Origin: JANMJD01 sp963847945
GTDB taxonomy: Bacteria; Actinomycetota; Acidimicrobiia; Acidimicrobiales; Ilumatobacteraceae
Direction: 5' to 3'
Assembly: GCA_963847945.1 (NCBI GenBank)
Contig: CAWKBX010000009.1
Location: 1,302,001 to 1,366,000 of the forward strand
Length of the DNA stretch: 64,000 nucleotides
Below the pieces are notes generated by a model. That model saw nothing but the letters and a program-made list of their open reading frames with translations. It made no database searches and had not been told where the DNA came from. Below are positions 33,277-42,803 of the stretch, one piece after another; within the stretch, counting starts at the first letter, position 1; each line of letters starts with the position of its first letter. Made by a program: the position numbers and the translations under genes.

Positions 33277-35859
33277 TCAGAGGACCGGTGGGGGTAGTTC
33301 GCCGGGCTCCGCCGGCGCGGCAGTCGCCGGACCGCCGGTGACGGCGAGTTCCACCGCGGCGGGGGGCTGGAAGCCCTCGACCGAGCGGAACGCCAAGCGC
33401 GTGTCGCCCGGCCGATCGGGATCGTCTTCCGTATCGACCACGACGATTTCGCCGGCGCGGACGGTCTTGTAGAGGATTTTCTCGGAGATGACGTCCTCGA
33501 TGAGCCGCTGGATCGCCCGACGCAGTGGACGAGCACCGAGCTGTGGGTCGTAACCCTTATCGGCGAGGTGCTCCTTGGCGGCCTGGGTGAGCTCGATACC
33601 GAGGCCCTGGCTTTCCATCTGCACACTCAGACGCTTGATCATCAGATCGACCATCTGGGTGACTTCGGGCTTCGACAGCTCGTGGAACACGATCGTCTCG
33701 TCGATGCGGTTGAGGAACTCGGGCCGGAAATGCGCCTTGAGGGCGTCGTTGACCTTGTCCTTCATCCGCTCGTACGACACGGCCTCGTCGTTCTTGGTGA
33801 ACCCGACGTGCGCCTTGCGCAGCTCCTGGGTACCCAGGTTCGACGTCATGATCAGCACGGTGTTGCGGAAGTCGACGGTGCGACCCTGCGAGTCGGTGAG
33901 GCGACCCTCTTCCAGAATCTGCAGGAGCGTGTTGAACACGTCGGGATGGGCCTTTTCGATCTCGTCGAACAGCACCACGCTGAACGGCTTGCGCCGCACG
34001 GCCTCGGTGAGCTGGCCACCCTCTTCGTATCCGACATATCCGGGGGGCGAACCCACCAGGCGGCTGACGGTGTGCTTCTCCATGTATTCCGACATGTCGA
34101 GGGCGATCATTGAACTCTCGTCGCCGAACAGGAACTCGGCGAGGGTCTTGGCCAACTCGGTTTTGCCGACGCCGGTGGGCCCCAGGAAGATGAACGAGCC
34201 GCTGGGGCGCTTCGGGTCTTTCAGACCGGCCCGAGTGCGGCGAACCGCCTGGCTGACGGCGCGGATGGCGTCTTCCTGGCCGATGATCCGCTTGTGCAGC
34301 TCACCTTCCATGTTGAGCAGCTTGGCGGTCTCGGCCTCGGTGAGCTTGTAGACCGGGATACCGGTCCAGATCGAGAGCACCTCGGCGATCGCCTCTTCAT
34401 CGACCTCATCGAACAGGTCGACGCCCGATGCCTTGATCTCGGCCTCTTTCCGCGACTTCTCTTCGAGAATCGACTTTTCCTGGTCGCGCAGGCGGCCGGC
34501 CTCTTCGAAGCGCTGGTCTTCGACGGCCTTCTTCTTGGCATCCTGCACGGTGGTTAGGCGACCGTCGAGTTCCTTCAGGTCGGGCGGGGTCTGCATGCGC
34601 TTGATGCGCAATCGGGCACCGGCTTCGTCGATCAAGTCGATGGCCTTGTCGGGCAGGTGGCGATCGGAAATGTACCGGTCGGCCAGGTTCGCGGCGGCGA
34701 CAAGGGCCTGATCGGTGATCGTGACCCGGTGATGGGCCTCGTACCGATCGCGCAACCCCTTGAGAATCTCGATGGTGTGAGCCAGTGTGGGCTCTTCCAC
34801 CTTGACCGGCTGGAAGCGCCGTTCGAGGGCCGCATCCTTTTCGAGGTGCTTGCGGTACTCGTCGATGGTCGTCGCACCGATGGTCTGCAGCTCACCACGA
34901 GCCAACATCGGCTTGAGGATCGAGGCGGCGTCGATAGCACCCTCGGCGGCCCCCGCACCTACCAGGGTGTGGATTTCGTCGATGAACAGGATGATGTCGC
35001 CGCGGGTACGGATTTCCTTGAGCACCTTCTTCAGGCGCTCCTCGAAATCACCGCGATAACGCGAACCGGCGACGAGCGCACCGAGGTCGAGGGTGTAGAG
35101 CTGCTTGGCCCGCAGCGTGTCGGGCACGTCGTTGGAGACGATCTTTTGGGCGAGACCCTCGACGATCGCCGTCTTGCCGACGCCGGGCTCGCCAATCAGC
35201 ACCGGGTTGTTCTTCGTGCGGCGCGAGAGCACCTGCATGACCCGTTCGAGCTCGCGCAACCGGCCGATGACCGGGTCGAGCTTCTTTTCCTTGGCGAGCT
35301 GCGTGAGATTGCGACCGAACTGGTCGAGGATCTGCGAGCCGCCCTTGTCTTCCGGAGAGGAAGAGGCGCCAGCACCTGCCGCGGCGGCTGCCGGGGTGGG
35401 GTCGGACTTGCCCTGCGGACCCTGGTAGCCCGAGAGCAGCTGGATGACCTGCTGACGCACTCGAGAGAGGTCGGCACCCAACTTGACCAGCACCTGAGCG
35501 GCAACGCCCTCACCCTCGCGGATGAGGCCGAGGAGGATGTGCTCGGTGCCGATGTAGTTGTGACCCAACTGCAAGGCCTCGCGCAACGACAGCTCGAGCA
35601 CCTTCTTCGCCCGGGGCGTGAAGGGGATGTGCCCTGACGGCGATGAGCCGCCCTGGCCAATGATGTCTTGCACCTGGCTGCGTACGGCCTCGAGCGAGAT
35701 GCTGAGGGACTCGAGCGCTTTCGCGGCGACTCCCTCGCCCTCGTGAATGAGGCCGAGGAGGATGTGCTCAGTACCGATGTAGGAGTGATTCAGCAGGCGC
35801 GCTTCTTCTTGCGCCAGAACCACAACTCGGCGAGCTCGGTCGGTAAAACGTTCGAACAC
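33277..35859 (-). CDS. clpC: ATP-dependent Clp protease ATP-binding subunit ClpC
   Basis: An 860-residue class 1 Clp ATPase. Two N-terminal repeats (N-H-S-Y-I-G-T-E-H-I-L-L-G-L and its copy), AAA module 1 with G-E-P-G-V-G-K-T-A and F-I-D-E-I-H-T-L, a UVR-containing middle domain (F-E-E-A-G-R-L-R-D-Q-E), and AAA module 2 with G-P-T-G-V-G-K-T-E. It unfolds proteins for ClpP. GTG 35859 follows AAGGCGG. Length and layout are those of housekeeping actinobacterial ClpC. Confidence 0.97.
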   Translation of the reverse strand: MFERFTDRARRVVVLAQEEARLLNHSYIGTEHILLGLIHEGEGVAAKALESLSISLEAVRSQVQDIIGQGGSSPSGHIPFTPRAKKVLELSLREALQLGHNYIGTEHILLGLIREGEGVAAQVLVKLGADLSRVRQQVIQLLSGYQGPQGKSDPTPAAAAAGAGASSSPEDKGGSQILDQFGRNLTQLAKEKKLDPVIGRLRELERVMQVLSRRTKNNPVLIGEPGVGKTAIVEGLAQKIVSNDVPDTLRAKQLYTLDLGALVAGSRYRGDFEERLKKVLKEIRTRGDIILFIDEIHTLVGAGAAEGAIDAASILKPMLARGELQTIGATTIDEYRKHLEKDAALERRFQPVKVEEPTLAHTIEILKGLRDRYEAHHRVTITDQALVAAANLADRYISDRHLPDKAIDLIDEAGARLRIKRMQTPPDLKELDGRLTTVQDAKKKAVEDQRFEEAGRLRDQEKSILEEKSRKEAEIKASGVDLFDEVDEEAIAEVLSIWTGIPVYKLTEAETAKLLNMEGELHKRIIGQEDAIRAVSQAVRRTRAGLKDPKRPSGSFIFLGPTGVGKTELAKTLAEFLFGDESSMIALDMSEYMEKHTVSRLVGSPPGYVGYEEGGQLTEAVRRKPFSVVLFDEIEKAHPDVFNTLLQILEEGRLTDSQGRTVDFRNTVLIMTSNLGTQELRKAHVGFTKNDEAVSYERMKDKVNDALKAHFRPEFLNRIDETIVFHELSKPEVTQMVDLMIKRLSVQMESQGLGIELTQAAKEHLADKGYDPQLGARPLRRAIQRLIEDVISEKILYKTVRAGEIVVVDTEDDPDRPGDTRLAFRSVEGFQPPAAVELAVTGGPATAAPAEPGELPPPVL

Positions 35860-35993
35860 TTGATGGCCGCCTTAGGGGACGGTGAGTAGTACGAGTCAGT
35901 GTACCGGCGGGGTGTGTCAACCCATGCTCAGATGATCCCGGCTGTCAAGTGGTTGTCAAAACAGGTCGAACGACTGCGCGATGATACGAAGTC

Positions 35994-37160
35994 ATGGGAC
36001 GGGCAGGTTCCTCGACACGAGATTCAGTAACGCGGTCCTCGGCCCGCGACACGTGCATTCGCTTGCTGGAATCGGCTGGCATCACCGTGGGGGGGACCGA
36101 CCCGTGGAGCATCCGCGTCCATGACGAGCGGATGTGGGAGCGGGTGTTCGCCGACCGCGAGCTAGCCCTCGGCGAGACCTATATGGATGGCTGGTGGGAC
36201 GCCGATGCCCCCGACGAACTGATCACCAGGGTGTTGACCGCCGATCTGCGCGAAGCGATCCGGCCGTCGCCCAAGTTGATGGCCGCAATGGCCAGAGCCA
36301 AGTTGCAGAACCGTCAGACGGTCGGACGAGCCCGCCGCAATGCACAGCACCACTACGACATCGGCAACGACCTGTATGAGCAGATGCTCGACGAGCAGAT
36401 GGTCTACAGCTGTGCGTACTGGGCAGATCAAACCGACCCGTCGTCGACCGATTTGGGTGCTGCGCAGGTCGCCAAGCTTGACCTCATCTGTCGCAAGCTG
36501 CACCTCGAACCGGGGATGCGGCTGCTGGACATCGGATGCGGATGGGGTGGACTGGCTCGCTTTGCCGCCGAGCGGTACGGCGCGTCGGTCGTTGGCATCT
36601 CGCCGGCCGTCAATCAGGTGGCCCGGGCCCGTGAGGTGTGCGCGGGGCTCGACGTCGAGATCCGCGAGCAGGACTATCGCCAGGCCACCGGCAGTTTCGA
36701 CCGCGTCGTGTCGGTCGGGATGATGGAGCACGTCGGCGCCAAGAACCTCACCGCGTTCTTCGGGCAGTGCGGTGATCTGCTCGCCCCCGACGGGATCATG
36801 CTGCATCACACCATCGGGTCACTGGTCAGCAAGGATCACACCGATCCGTGGATCGACAAGTACATCTTCCCGGGTGGGCTGTTGCCGTCGATCGGCCAGA
36901 TCGGCGAGGCCTGCGAGCCGTCGTGGGTGATCGAGGATCTGCACAACTTCGGGCCAGACTACGACCGCACGCTGATGTGCTGGTTGGCCAATATCGACGC
37001 GGCCTGGGGCGATCTACCGGCCTACGACGAGCGGTTCCGTCGGATGTGGCGGTACTACCTGTGCGTCTCGGCGGCCGGCTTCCGGGCCCGCCGATTGCAG
37101 CTCTGGCAGCTCGTCATCCGGCGTACCGGGCTCGGCTCGCGCTACGAGCCGGTGAGGTAG
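35994..37160 (+). CDS. Cyclopropane-fatty-acyl-phospholipid synthase family methyltransferase
   Basis: A 388-residue SAM-dependent enzyme of the CFA/mycolic cyclopropane synthase family. Motifs: A-Q-H-H-Y-D-I-G-N-D-L-Y near 115, Y-S-C-A-Y-W near 140, the SAM loop L-L-D-I-G-C-G-W-G-G near 176-185, and the family's S-V-G-M-M-E-H-V-G segment. It adds a methylene or methyl group to unsaturated acyl chains of membrane lipids. It diverges from clpC. Confidence 0.92.
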   Translation: MGRAGSSTRDSVTRSSARDTCIRLLESAGITVGGTDPWSIRVHDERMWERVFADRELALGETYMDGWWDADAPDELITRVLTADLREAIRPSPKLMAAMARAKLQNRQTVGRARRNAQHHYDIGNDLYEQMLDEQMVYSCAYWADQTDPSSTDLGAAQVAKLDLICRKLHLEPGMRLLDIGCGWGGLARFAAERYGASVVGISPAVNQVARAREVCAGLDVEIREQDYRQATGSFDRVVSVGMMEHVGAKNLTAFFGQCGDLLAPDGIMLHHTIGSLVSKDHTDPWIDKYIFPGGLLPSIGQIGEACEPSWVIEDLHNFGPDYDRTLMCWLANIDAAWGDLPAYDERFRRMWRYYLCVSAAGFRARRLQLWQLVIRRTGLGSRYEPVR

Positions 37161-37182
37161 ATCGGGTGAAGGCCGGTGCCGG

Positions 37183-38208
37183 TCACGATCCGGCGACGGT
37201 CGTGGCCGGCTCGGCCGGAATCCGAGCGAGTCCGCCGAGGGCAGCACCCGTGGTGTCGTCGAGGTGCCAGTCGCACTTGGGGAACTCCGAGCCGTGCACG
37301 TCATCGAAGTAGAGCACACCGTGGAGTTGCTCCCAGCCCGGTGAGCGGGGGAGCGCGGCGGCGGCGGCGAACCACTTGGCTCGGCGATTTGGACGTTCGG
37401 GGTCGCCGATCGTTCCGAGTTCGGTGATCCACAACTCCTTGTCAGGGTGGGTGAGCGCGAACTGGCGGGCCGGCTCGACCAGTTCCGCGGCGCTCTTCCA
37501 CCCCTCGGAGCGTTCACGGCAGGTGAACCAGTTGAAGGCGTCGACGCCGATCGCATCGACGAACTCGTCACCGGGATACCACGACGCTGCCGCCTGGCGG
37601 CTGTCGGGGGGCAGGGTGAATGAGCGATCGGTCATGATCCACATCAACCGCGGATGGGGCCCAGCGCGCTCGCGGATCAAGGTGGCGAATTGCCGCCAGG
37701 CAGCAAGGTAATCGGCAGTCGTACCCGATGCCTGGTCGTCGCCGGTTTCCGGCTCGTGGTGCAGCGTCACGTAGATCGGCCGCCCGAACCTCTTGATGTC
37801 CTTCACCCAGGCGGTGAGTTCCTTGAACAGCGGTTCGCCGTCCTGGGCGTTGGCGATCTCGGCCCACGGGATACGGGAACCGTCGGCGCGGATTGGCTTG
37901 ATCGACAGCACGATGAGCCGCTTGGTGGACTTCAGGAACTTCTCGGTGTCGGTTGGGAACGGGTCCTCCCACCGGTGGTAAATGCGGGCCGCGTTCATCG
38001 GCGTGCCGATCTGGGTTTCGACGCGTTGTACGGCGGCAGCGTACGGCTCGCTGGGTGACTGCAAGGCGACGTGGGCTCCCCACGCGAAGCGTGCCTCCCA
38101 GTCGCCAAAGTCTTCGGGCTCGCCGCCACACGCGACCAGGATCATCCCTGCGGTCACCAAGAGCGAGAAATTGAGCTTGAGCGAACGCCACACGTGAGAG
38201 AGCACCAC
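37183..38208 (-). CDS. Glycoside hydrolase-like lipoprotein (GH26-type barrel)
   Basis: A 341-residue protein. Signal peptide with lipobox I-L-V-A-C near residue 26. The mature part reads as a TIM barrel: W-G-A-H-V-A-L, Y-V-T-L-H-H-E-P-E with a candidate acid/base Glu, I-G-V-D-A-F-N-W, and L-W-I-T-E-L-G with a candidate nucleophile Glu. The His-His-Glu-Pro pattern recalls GH26 beta-mannanases, but the substrate is not established. GTG 38208 is the likely start. Confidence 0.72.
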   Translation of the reverse strand: MVLSHVWRSLKLNFSLLVTAGMILVACGGEPEDFGDWEARFAWGAHVALQSPSEPYAAAVQRVETQIGTPMNAARIYHRWEDPFPTDTEKFLKSTKRLIVLSIKPIRADGSRIPWAEIANAQDGEPLFKELTAWVKDIKRFGRPIYVTLHHEPETGDDQASGTTADYLAAWRQFATLIRERAGPHPRLMWIMTDRSFTLPPDSRQAAASWYPGDEFVDAIGVDAFNWFTCRERSEGWKSAAELVEPARQFALTHPDKELWITELGTIGDPERPNRRAKWFAAAAALPRSPGWEQLHGVLYFDDVHGSEFPKCDWHLDDTTGAALGGLARIPAEPATTVAGS

Positions 38209-38282
38209 CGATAGTCTCGCATGCGGGGAGTCGGTCGCGTCGGCGGGAACACGCGGAGTTCGTGCAATGTTTCACGAGCACG

Positions 38283-38288
38283 TAGCCT
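38283..38288 (+). promoter_or_regulatory. -10 box TAGCCT, leaderless start
   Basis: TAGCCTGG with TAGCCT ending six bases before ATG 38295, identical to the boxes before 5679 and 18004. Confidence 0.6.
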
Positions 38289-38294
38289 GGTGGC

Positions 38295-39278
38295 ATGGCC
38301 GCAGCGTCTCCCCTGCTGAGTCTTCCCACCTCACCGGTGGACCGGACCCGGGTGGAATCCGCACTTCTTGACTCCGTGCGTACTTCCGATCCATACATGA
38401 CGGAACTTGCCGGTCATCTCTTGGTGGCCGGGGGTAAACGTCTTCGCCCCGTGATGGCCGTCGCCGCTGGGTTGGCCGACGGGCGCGATGCCGTCGCCGA
38501 TGAGGTGGTGCTCGGCGGTGTCGCCTGCGAACTGGTTCACGTCGGGTCGCTGTACCACGACGATGTGATGGACGAGGCCGAGACTCGGCGTGGGGTCGAA
38601 ACGGTCAACGCCAAGTGGGGCAACCTGCAGGCGATCGTCGCTGGTGATTTCCTCTTGTCGAGGGCGTCGGAGATCGCCGCGTCGTTGGGAACCGAGGTCG
38701 CCGGGTTGCTCGCCAACACCATCGGCCGCCTGTGTTTCGGACAGATCGGCGAGGTCCGCACGACCTACCAGGTCGCCCGCACCGAGCAGCAGTATCTCGA
38801 TTCGATCGAAGGCAAGACGGCCTCGCTCTATGGCACGTCGGCCCGGATCGGGGCGATCGTTGCCGGTCATCCCCGCCAATGGATCGATGCGCTGACCGTG
38901 TTCGGCGATGCCTTCGGCATGGTCTTCCAGATCGTCGATGATGTACTCGATCTCACCGCGACCGATGCCGAGCTCGGAAAACCGGCTGGTCACGACATGG
39001 AAGAGGGCGTCTACACGCTGCCTGTGCTGCGGATGTTGGCCGCCGGGGGGGCCGCCGCCGACGAACTTGGCGATCTGCTCGGGCGGCCGTTGGCCCCCGA
39101 GGAGCGTGACAAGGCGCTGGCTATTGTCCGTGCCGGTGGCGGTATCGCCGAGGCGATCACGGTGGCCGAGGAGTATGCGGCGGCGGCTGTTGCTGCCTGC
39201 GCGGTGCTCCCCGACAATGTCGCTACCGCGGCGTTGCGCTCGGCCCCCGCCGCACTGCTCGCCACCCTCACCCGCTGA
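38295..39278 (+). CDS. Polyprenyl diphosphate synthase
   Basis: A 327-residue all-trans isoprenyl diphosphate synthase. The first Asp-rich motif is D-D-V-M-D (about 89-93) followed by E-A-E-T-R-R-G, and the second is D-D-V-L-D (about 215-219). G-G-K-R-L-R-P near residue 40 binds diphosphate. It probably makes the side chain of menaquinone or a longer polyprenyl carrier; product length cannot be read with certainty. Confidence 0.94.
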   Translation: MAAASPLLSLPTSPVDRTRVESALLDSVRTSDPYMTELAGHLLVAGGKRLRPVMAVAAGLADGRDAVADEVVLGGVACELVHVGSLYHDDVMDEAETRRGVETVNAKWGNLQAIVAGDFLLSRASEIAASLGTEVAGLLANTIGRLCFGQIGEVRTTYQVARTEQQYLDSIEGKTASLYGTSARIGAIVAGHPRQWIDALTVFGDAFGMVFQIVDDVLDLTATDAELGKPAGHDMEEGVYTLPVLRMLAAGGAAADELGDLLGRPLAPEERDKALAIVRAGGGIAEAITVAEEYAAAAVAACAVLPDNVATAALRSAPAALLATLTR

Positions 39279-39337
39279 CGCCGCTGGTCGGGCGGACTCG
39301 CCGCCCGCGCGTTCGACCCGATCGCCGGTCGAACGGC

Positions 39338-39343
39338 TACCGT
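39338..39343 (+). promoter_or_regulatory. -10 box TACCGT before 39351
   Basis: TACCGT ends seven bases before GTG 39351. Confidence 0.4.
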
Positions 39344-39350
39344 TCGGCTC

Positions 39351-40153
39351 GTGTTCCGCTCGCTTACTCGACTGACCGATCGACTGCGGGCCGACGCATA
39401 CGACGAGCGTCCGGTCGGTGGCGGGTTCCACCTGTGGTGGCAGGGCATCGACACCAGCGACCCGATCGTCGCCTGTGCGGTCACGCTCGAGGTGTTGCAG
39501 GAACCGACGATCCCGGCGCTGTACTTCTGGGCGATGCAGGCGAGCTTTCTCGACGCCACGGGAGCCTCCCACGGTGCGGCCCACACGGGCTTACAGTGGA
39601 ATCCTCGTCATCGCGAACTCGCGAGCGGTGAATTGGGGCGGGTACGCCCAGGCCGCCGACGTGACCTCGATTCTCGAGGGATCTCACTCCGAACTGCCGT
39701 CGACCGTCGATGATCGCAATACCCGTGATTACTCGTGGCGAGCGGGTGCGCCGTACCGCTTCAGTATCGAACGGTCGCCGAATGGATGGACCAGCTCGAT
39801 CACCGATGTCGAGCAATCAACGACGACCATCATCCGTGAACTGTTCGCCGGAGGTGACCGCCTCGGCGGTTTCGTGGTGTGGAGCGAGCTGTTCTGCGGC
39901 GGAGGCGACCCGCACACCGCGGTTCGGTGGTCGAACCCCGTGGTCGCCCGCTCGAACGGTGTCCTCGATCGTCCGAGCGGGATGACCGTCACGTATCCGG
40001 GCGGTCGCGAGTGGCGCCGCCTGGACACCTCGGTCGACGAGATCGGCGTTGTGCAGGCGACCGACACGCGGCGCCGCACCGCGCGATCAGTCGATCCTCG
40101 GCCTGCGTGCTCACCGCCCCGTGATCGTCGACGAGGGCCCGAGCGAGATGTAG
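39351..40153 (+). pseudogene. Conserved hypothetical gene interrupted by two frame changes
   Basis: The first part (W-W-Q-G-I-D-T-S-D-P-I-V-A, then H-T-G-L-Q-W-N-P-R-H) is in one frame to about 39605. It continues in a second frame (R-A-V-N-W-G-G-Y-A..F-V-V-W-S-E-L-F-C-G-G-G-D-P) to about 40070. A third frame then gives S-I-L-G-L-R-A-H-R-P-V-I-V-D-E-G and a stop at 40151-40153. Each jump is explained by one extra base, so the living gene is probably an intact ~265-codon frame. The family is unknown; it faces the FAD gene convergently. Confidence 0.6.
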
Positions 40154-40165
40154 CGCAGCGGCGCA

Positions 40166-41140
40166 CTAGCCGACGGCGATGATGGCGTCGGCCGCCGCCA
40201 AGCCGCTGAGCGTCGCTCCTTCGACCCGTGGTCCGCCGTAGGCGTCGCCGGCGAGCGCCAACGGCCGTTGTGCGCAGTCGGGGGCGACCCAGCACGCGTC
40301 GGGCCATGGCGTTCGGGGGGTGGCGAAGCGCCACTTCTTCACCTGACTCTCGATGATCGTCGCCCCGTCCAGCCACGGAGCCATCATCTGCCGCAACGCC
40401 GCGTCGAGGGTGGGAAGGTCGTCGTTCCAGTGGGCATCGCTCCACTCGGCTCGGGCATGCATCGTGATCGCCGGAACCGGTGAGATGCCCTTGATCGAGT
40501 TGTCGGCGATGAAGCCGATGGACAGGTCGGGCTGCTGGAGGCCTCCGACACCGGGCACCGCACTCGGTCGATCGAGCACGGCCAGCAGCCCGATCGTGCG
40601 GTCGTATTCCATTGCCGTGAGTTCCCGCGGCAGGGTTACCCCGCTGGTGATCAAGAGGGCGAAGGCCTGTGGTACCGGGGTGGTCACGATCAGCCCGTCC
40701 ACCTCGATCGTGGTCCCGTCGTCGATCACGATCGTCCACCCGGTGGGTGCCTCGACAGGCGCGACCGATGGCCGCACGGCAAAAGCCATGGTCGAGCACC
40801 GCACATCGAGGCCGACGGCCAGATGTTTGGCGAGCGAATTCATCCCACCCGGGCAGGCAAAACGAGGGAACCCGTCGGGCCCGGCAGGATCGAAACCGCG
40901 ACCCCATTCGGCCACCACCCCATCGGCGATCCACCGCCGCACGTGTTCGCCGAAGCGGTGGCTGCGTACCGTGAAGAACTGGGCTCCATGGTCGAAGCGG
41001 GCGTCGCCGATACGACGCGTGGCCAGGCGCCCACCCGGCGATCGTCCCTTGTCGACGAGGGTCACGGCATGCCCGGCGTCGACCAACGTTCGACCGGCAA
41101 ACAACCCGGCGAGGCCCGCTCCAACGATTCCAACGCGCAT
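40166..41140 (-). CDS. Renalase-like FAD/NAD(P)-binding oxidoreductase
   Basis: A 324-residue flavoprotein from ATG 41140 (M-R-V-G-I-V-G-A-G-L-A-G), whose start opens a Rossmann FAD motif, followed by G-R-S-P-G-G-R-L-A-T-R-R and the F-D-H-G-A-Q-F-F-T-V motif shared with renalase and amine-oxidase-like proteins. The C-terminal L-A-L-A-G-D-A-Y-G-G-P-R-V-E-G-A binds the FAD pyrophosphate/ribityl part. Likely oxidises a reduced nicotinamide derivative or amine; substrate unproven. Confidence 0.88.
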   Translation of the reverse strand: MRVGIVGAGLAGLFAGRTLVDAGHAVTLVDKGRSPGGRLATRRIGDARFDHGAQFFTVRSHRFGEHVRRWIADGVVAEWGRGFDPAGPDGFPRFACPGGMNSLAKHLAVGLDVRCSTMAFAVRPSVAPVEAPTGWTIVIDDGTTIEVDGLIVTTPVPQAFALLITSGVTLPRELTAMEYDRTIGLLAVLDRPSAVPGVGGLQQPDLSIGFIADNSIKGISPVPAITMHARAEWSDAHWNDDLPTLDAALRQMMAPWLDGATIIESQVKKWRFATPRTPWPDACWVAPDCAQRPLALAGDAYGGPRVEGATLSGLAAADAIIAVG

Positions 41141-41227
41141 CGATCCAGATCTTGCTCGGGATCTGGGCATACTGACTCATCCGGCGGCCGCGACTATCTT
41201 GGTGTCGACACCGTCAGTAGAACCATC

Positions 41228-41764
41228 GTGACCGAGACCCACCCCGAAGCGGACGTGACCGCACCGAACCTCGCTCCGTCACTGGAGCAGGCCGTGATCG
41301 AGCTCAGCCCGTCGATCTATCGAGTTGCGTTGTCGATTCTGCGTGATCAGGCGCTGGCGGAAGATGCGGTCCAAGAGACGCTCATTCGGGTGTGGACCAA
41401 TCTTGAGCGGTTCCGTGGCGACGCTCCATTTCGAGTGTGGGTCTTGCGAATCGCCCACAACGTGGCCGTGTCGATGGGCCGAAAACGCCGTGATCAGGCG
41501 GTAGACCCCCACGATCTCAGCGAGGTGAAGGCGTCAGGGGCAGGTGCCGACCGCACCGCCGAAGGACGCGCGATGGTTGGTGAGTTGTGGGAAGCACTTG
41601 ATCAACTCGATCCGCTCAGCCGAGCGATCGTGGTCCTGAGGGAGGTCGAATTGTTCGCCTACGAAGACATCGCGACGGCGCTCGACATTCCGTTGGCCAC
41701 GGTCAAAACCCGGCTGTTTCGCGCCCGACGATCGTTGGCCACCACGTTGGAGTCATGGCGATGA
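41228..41764 (+). CDS. ECF-type RNA polymerase sigma factor
   Basis: A 178-residue sigma factor from GTG 41228. Region 2: L-S-I-L-R-D-Q-A-L-A-E-D-A-V-Q-E-T-L-I-R-V-W; region 4: L-D-P-L-S-R-A-I-V-V-L-R-E-V-E-L-F-A-Y-E-D-I-A-T-A-L-D-I-P-L-A-T-V-K-T-R-L-F-R-A is the helix-turn-helix. It overlaps the next small gene by ATGA, which in turn overlaps an MscS-like channel gene, suggesting an envelope or osmotic stress module. Confidence 0.87.
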   Translation: MTETHPEADVTAPNLAPSLEQAVIELSPSIYRVALSILRDQALAEDAVQETLIRVWTNLERFRGDAPFRVWVLRIAHNVAVSMGRKRRDQAVDPHDLSEVKASGAGADRTAEGRAMVGELWEALDQLDPLSRAIVVLREVELFAYEDIATALDIPLATVKTRLFRARRSLATTLESWR

Positions 41765-42063
41765 GCCGGCGTCCTCCTTCCGATCGCCAGCTGCTGGCGT
41801 GGCTCGACCGCAATCCGGCGCGTCTTGAGCGGCATCTCGAGATGTACCCCGAGGACGACGCCCGGGTTGAAGCTCTCACCGAGGCCCCCAGCCTGGGTGC
41901 TCAACTTCGCGAGACGCTGCGCCCGCCGTCCGATCTGCTCGATCGACTGACGATCGGGGTGCGCTCCGACGAGTCCCGTCGTGACGCCACCGAGTTGATC
42001 GTCGAATTGTTTGGCACCGCCTGGCGGACGGCCGCCGTGTTGTTCACCGACGAGGAGTCCTGA
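41761..42063 (+). CDS. Small partner protein of the ECF sigma factor
   Basis: A 100-residue soluble protein from ATG 41761, with GGAG eight bases upstream; ATG 41755 is possible but too close to that box. It has D-R-Q-L-L-A-W-L-D-R-N-P-A-R-L-E-R-H-L then E-T-L-R-P-P-S-D-L-L-D-R-L-T-I-G. This looks like the cytoplasmic half of an anti-sigma factor without the zinc motif and without a membrane helix. Role inferred from position between sigma and channel genes. Confidence 0.68.
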   Translation: MSRRPPSDRQLLAWLDRNPARLERHLEMYPEDDARVEALTEAPSLGAQLRETLRPPSDLLDRLTIGVRSDESRRDATELIVELFGTAWRTAAVLFTDEES

Positions 42064-42803
42064 TGAATCCGTGGATCTCAGCTGTAATTGCCATTGCCGG
42101 CGGGTTCATCCTCGGCTCGATTGCCGGGCGCGTCGTGCGACGTCAGCTGGGCTCCCCAAATCGTCCCGAGGCACTCCGCCAGGTTGCTGCCGCGGCGGCG
42201 AGCTTTGTGATGGCGATCCTTGTGGCCGTCGGACTCATTGTGGCAATCGGGTTCGTCAGCCCTGACTCGCTCGACACGATGCCCAAGGCTCTCGTCGACT
42301 ACCTGCCCAAGGCTCTCGTCGCCGGGCTGACGATTCTCGTCGGCCAGGTGGCAGCCACCCTGGCCGGGATCGGCGTGAAGTCGGCGTTGCTCAAAGCCAC
42401 GGGAGAGGCGCGACCAGGCCCCACCCGACTGGTCAAGGCCGTCATCATCGGTGCCGCTTCGATCCTGGCCGTCAGTCAGTTGGGCGTCAACACGACGATC
42501 ATCAATCTCGCCGTCGCCGCGCTCCTGTTCAGCGTCGGAGCGATTGCCACCCTACTCATCGGACTCGGCGGCCTCGATGTCGCCCGCAACATCGCCGCCG
42601 GTCGCTACGTGCGGCGCATCCTGCCGGTGGGCTGCGAGGTAGAGAGCGACGCGATCGTCGGCACAGTACAGGCGGTTCACCCTGCGACCGTCGAGATCGC
42701 CCAAGCCGACGGCGTGGTCGTTCATATTCCCCACGCCCAGGTGCTGTCAGGCGCAATCCGCGTCCACCATCAGGTGGCGGAGAGCCCCACCGACGAGCTC
42801 TGA
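42063..42803 (+). CDS. MscS-related small membrane channel protein
   Basis: A 246-residue protein starting at an ATG that shares one base with the previous stop (TGATG). Four membrane helices (I-A-G-G-F-I-L-G-S-I; A-A-A-A-S-F-V-M-A-I-L-V-A; L-V-A-G-L-T-I-L-V; A-A-L-L-F-S-V-G-A-I-A-T-L-L-I-G-L-G-G) are followed by a short beta domain (V-G-C-E-V-E-S-D-A-I-V-G-T-V-Q-A-V..V-V-H-I-P-H-A-Q-V-L) of the MscS type. Likely an ion or tension channel controlled by the adjacent sigma factor. Confidence 0.78.
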   Translation: MNPWISAVIAIAGGFILGSIAGRVVRRQLGSPNRPEALRQVAAAAASFVMAILVAVGLIVAIGFVSPDSLDTMPKALVDYLPKALVAGLTILVGQVAATLAGIGVKSALLKATGEARPGPTRLVKAVIIGAASILAVSQLGVNTTIINLAVAALLFSVGAIATLLIGLGGLDVARNIAAGRYVRRILPVGCEVESDAIVGTVQAVHPATVEIAQADGVVVHIPHAQVLSGAIRVHHQVAESPTDEL

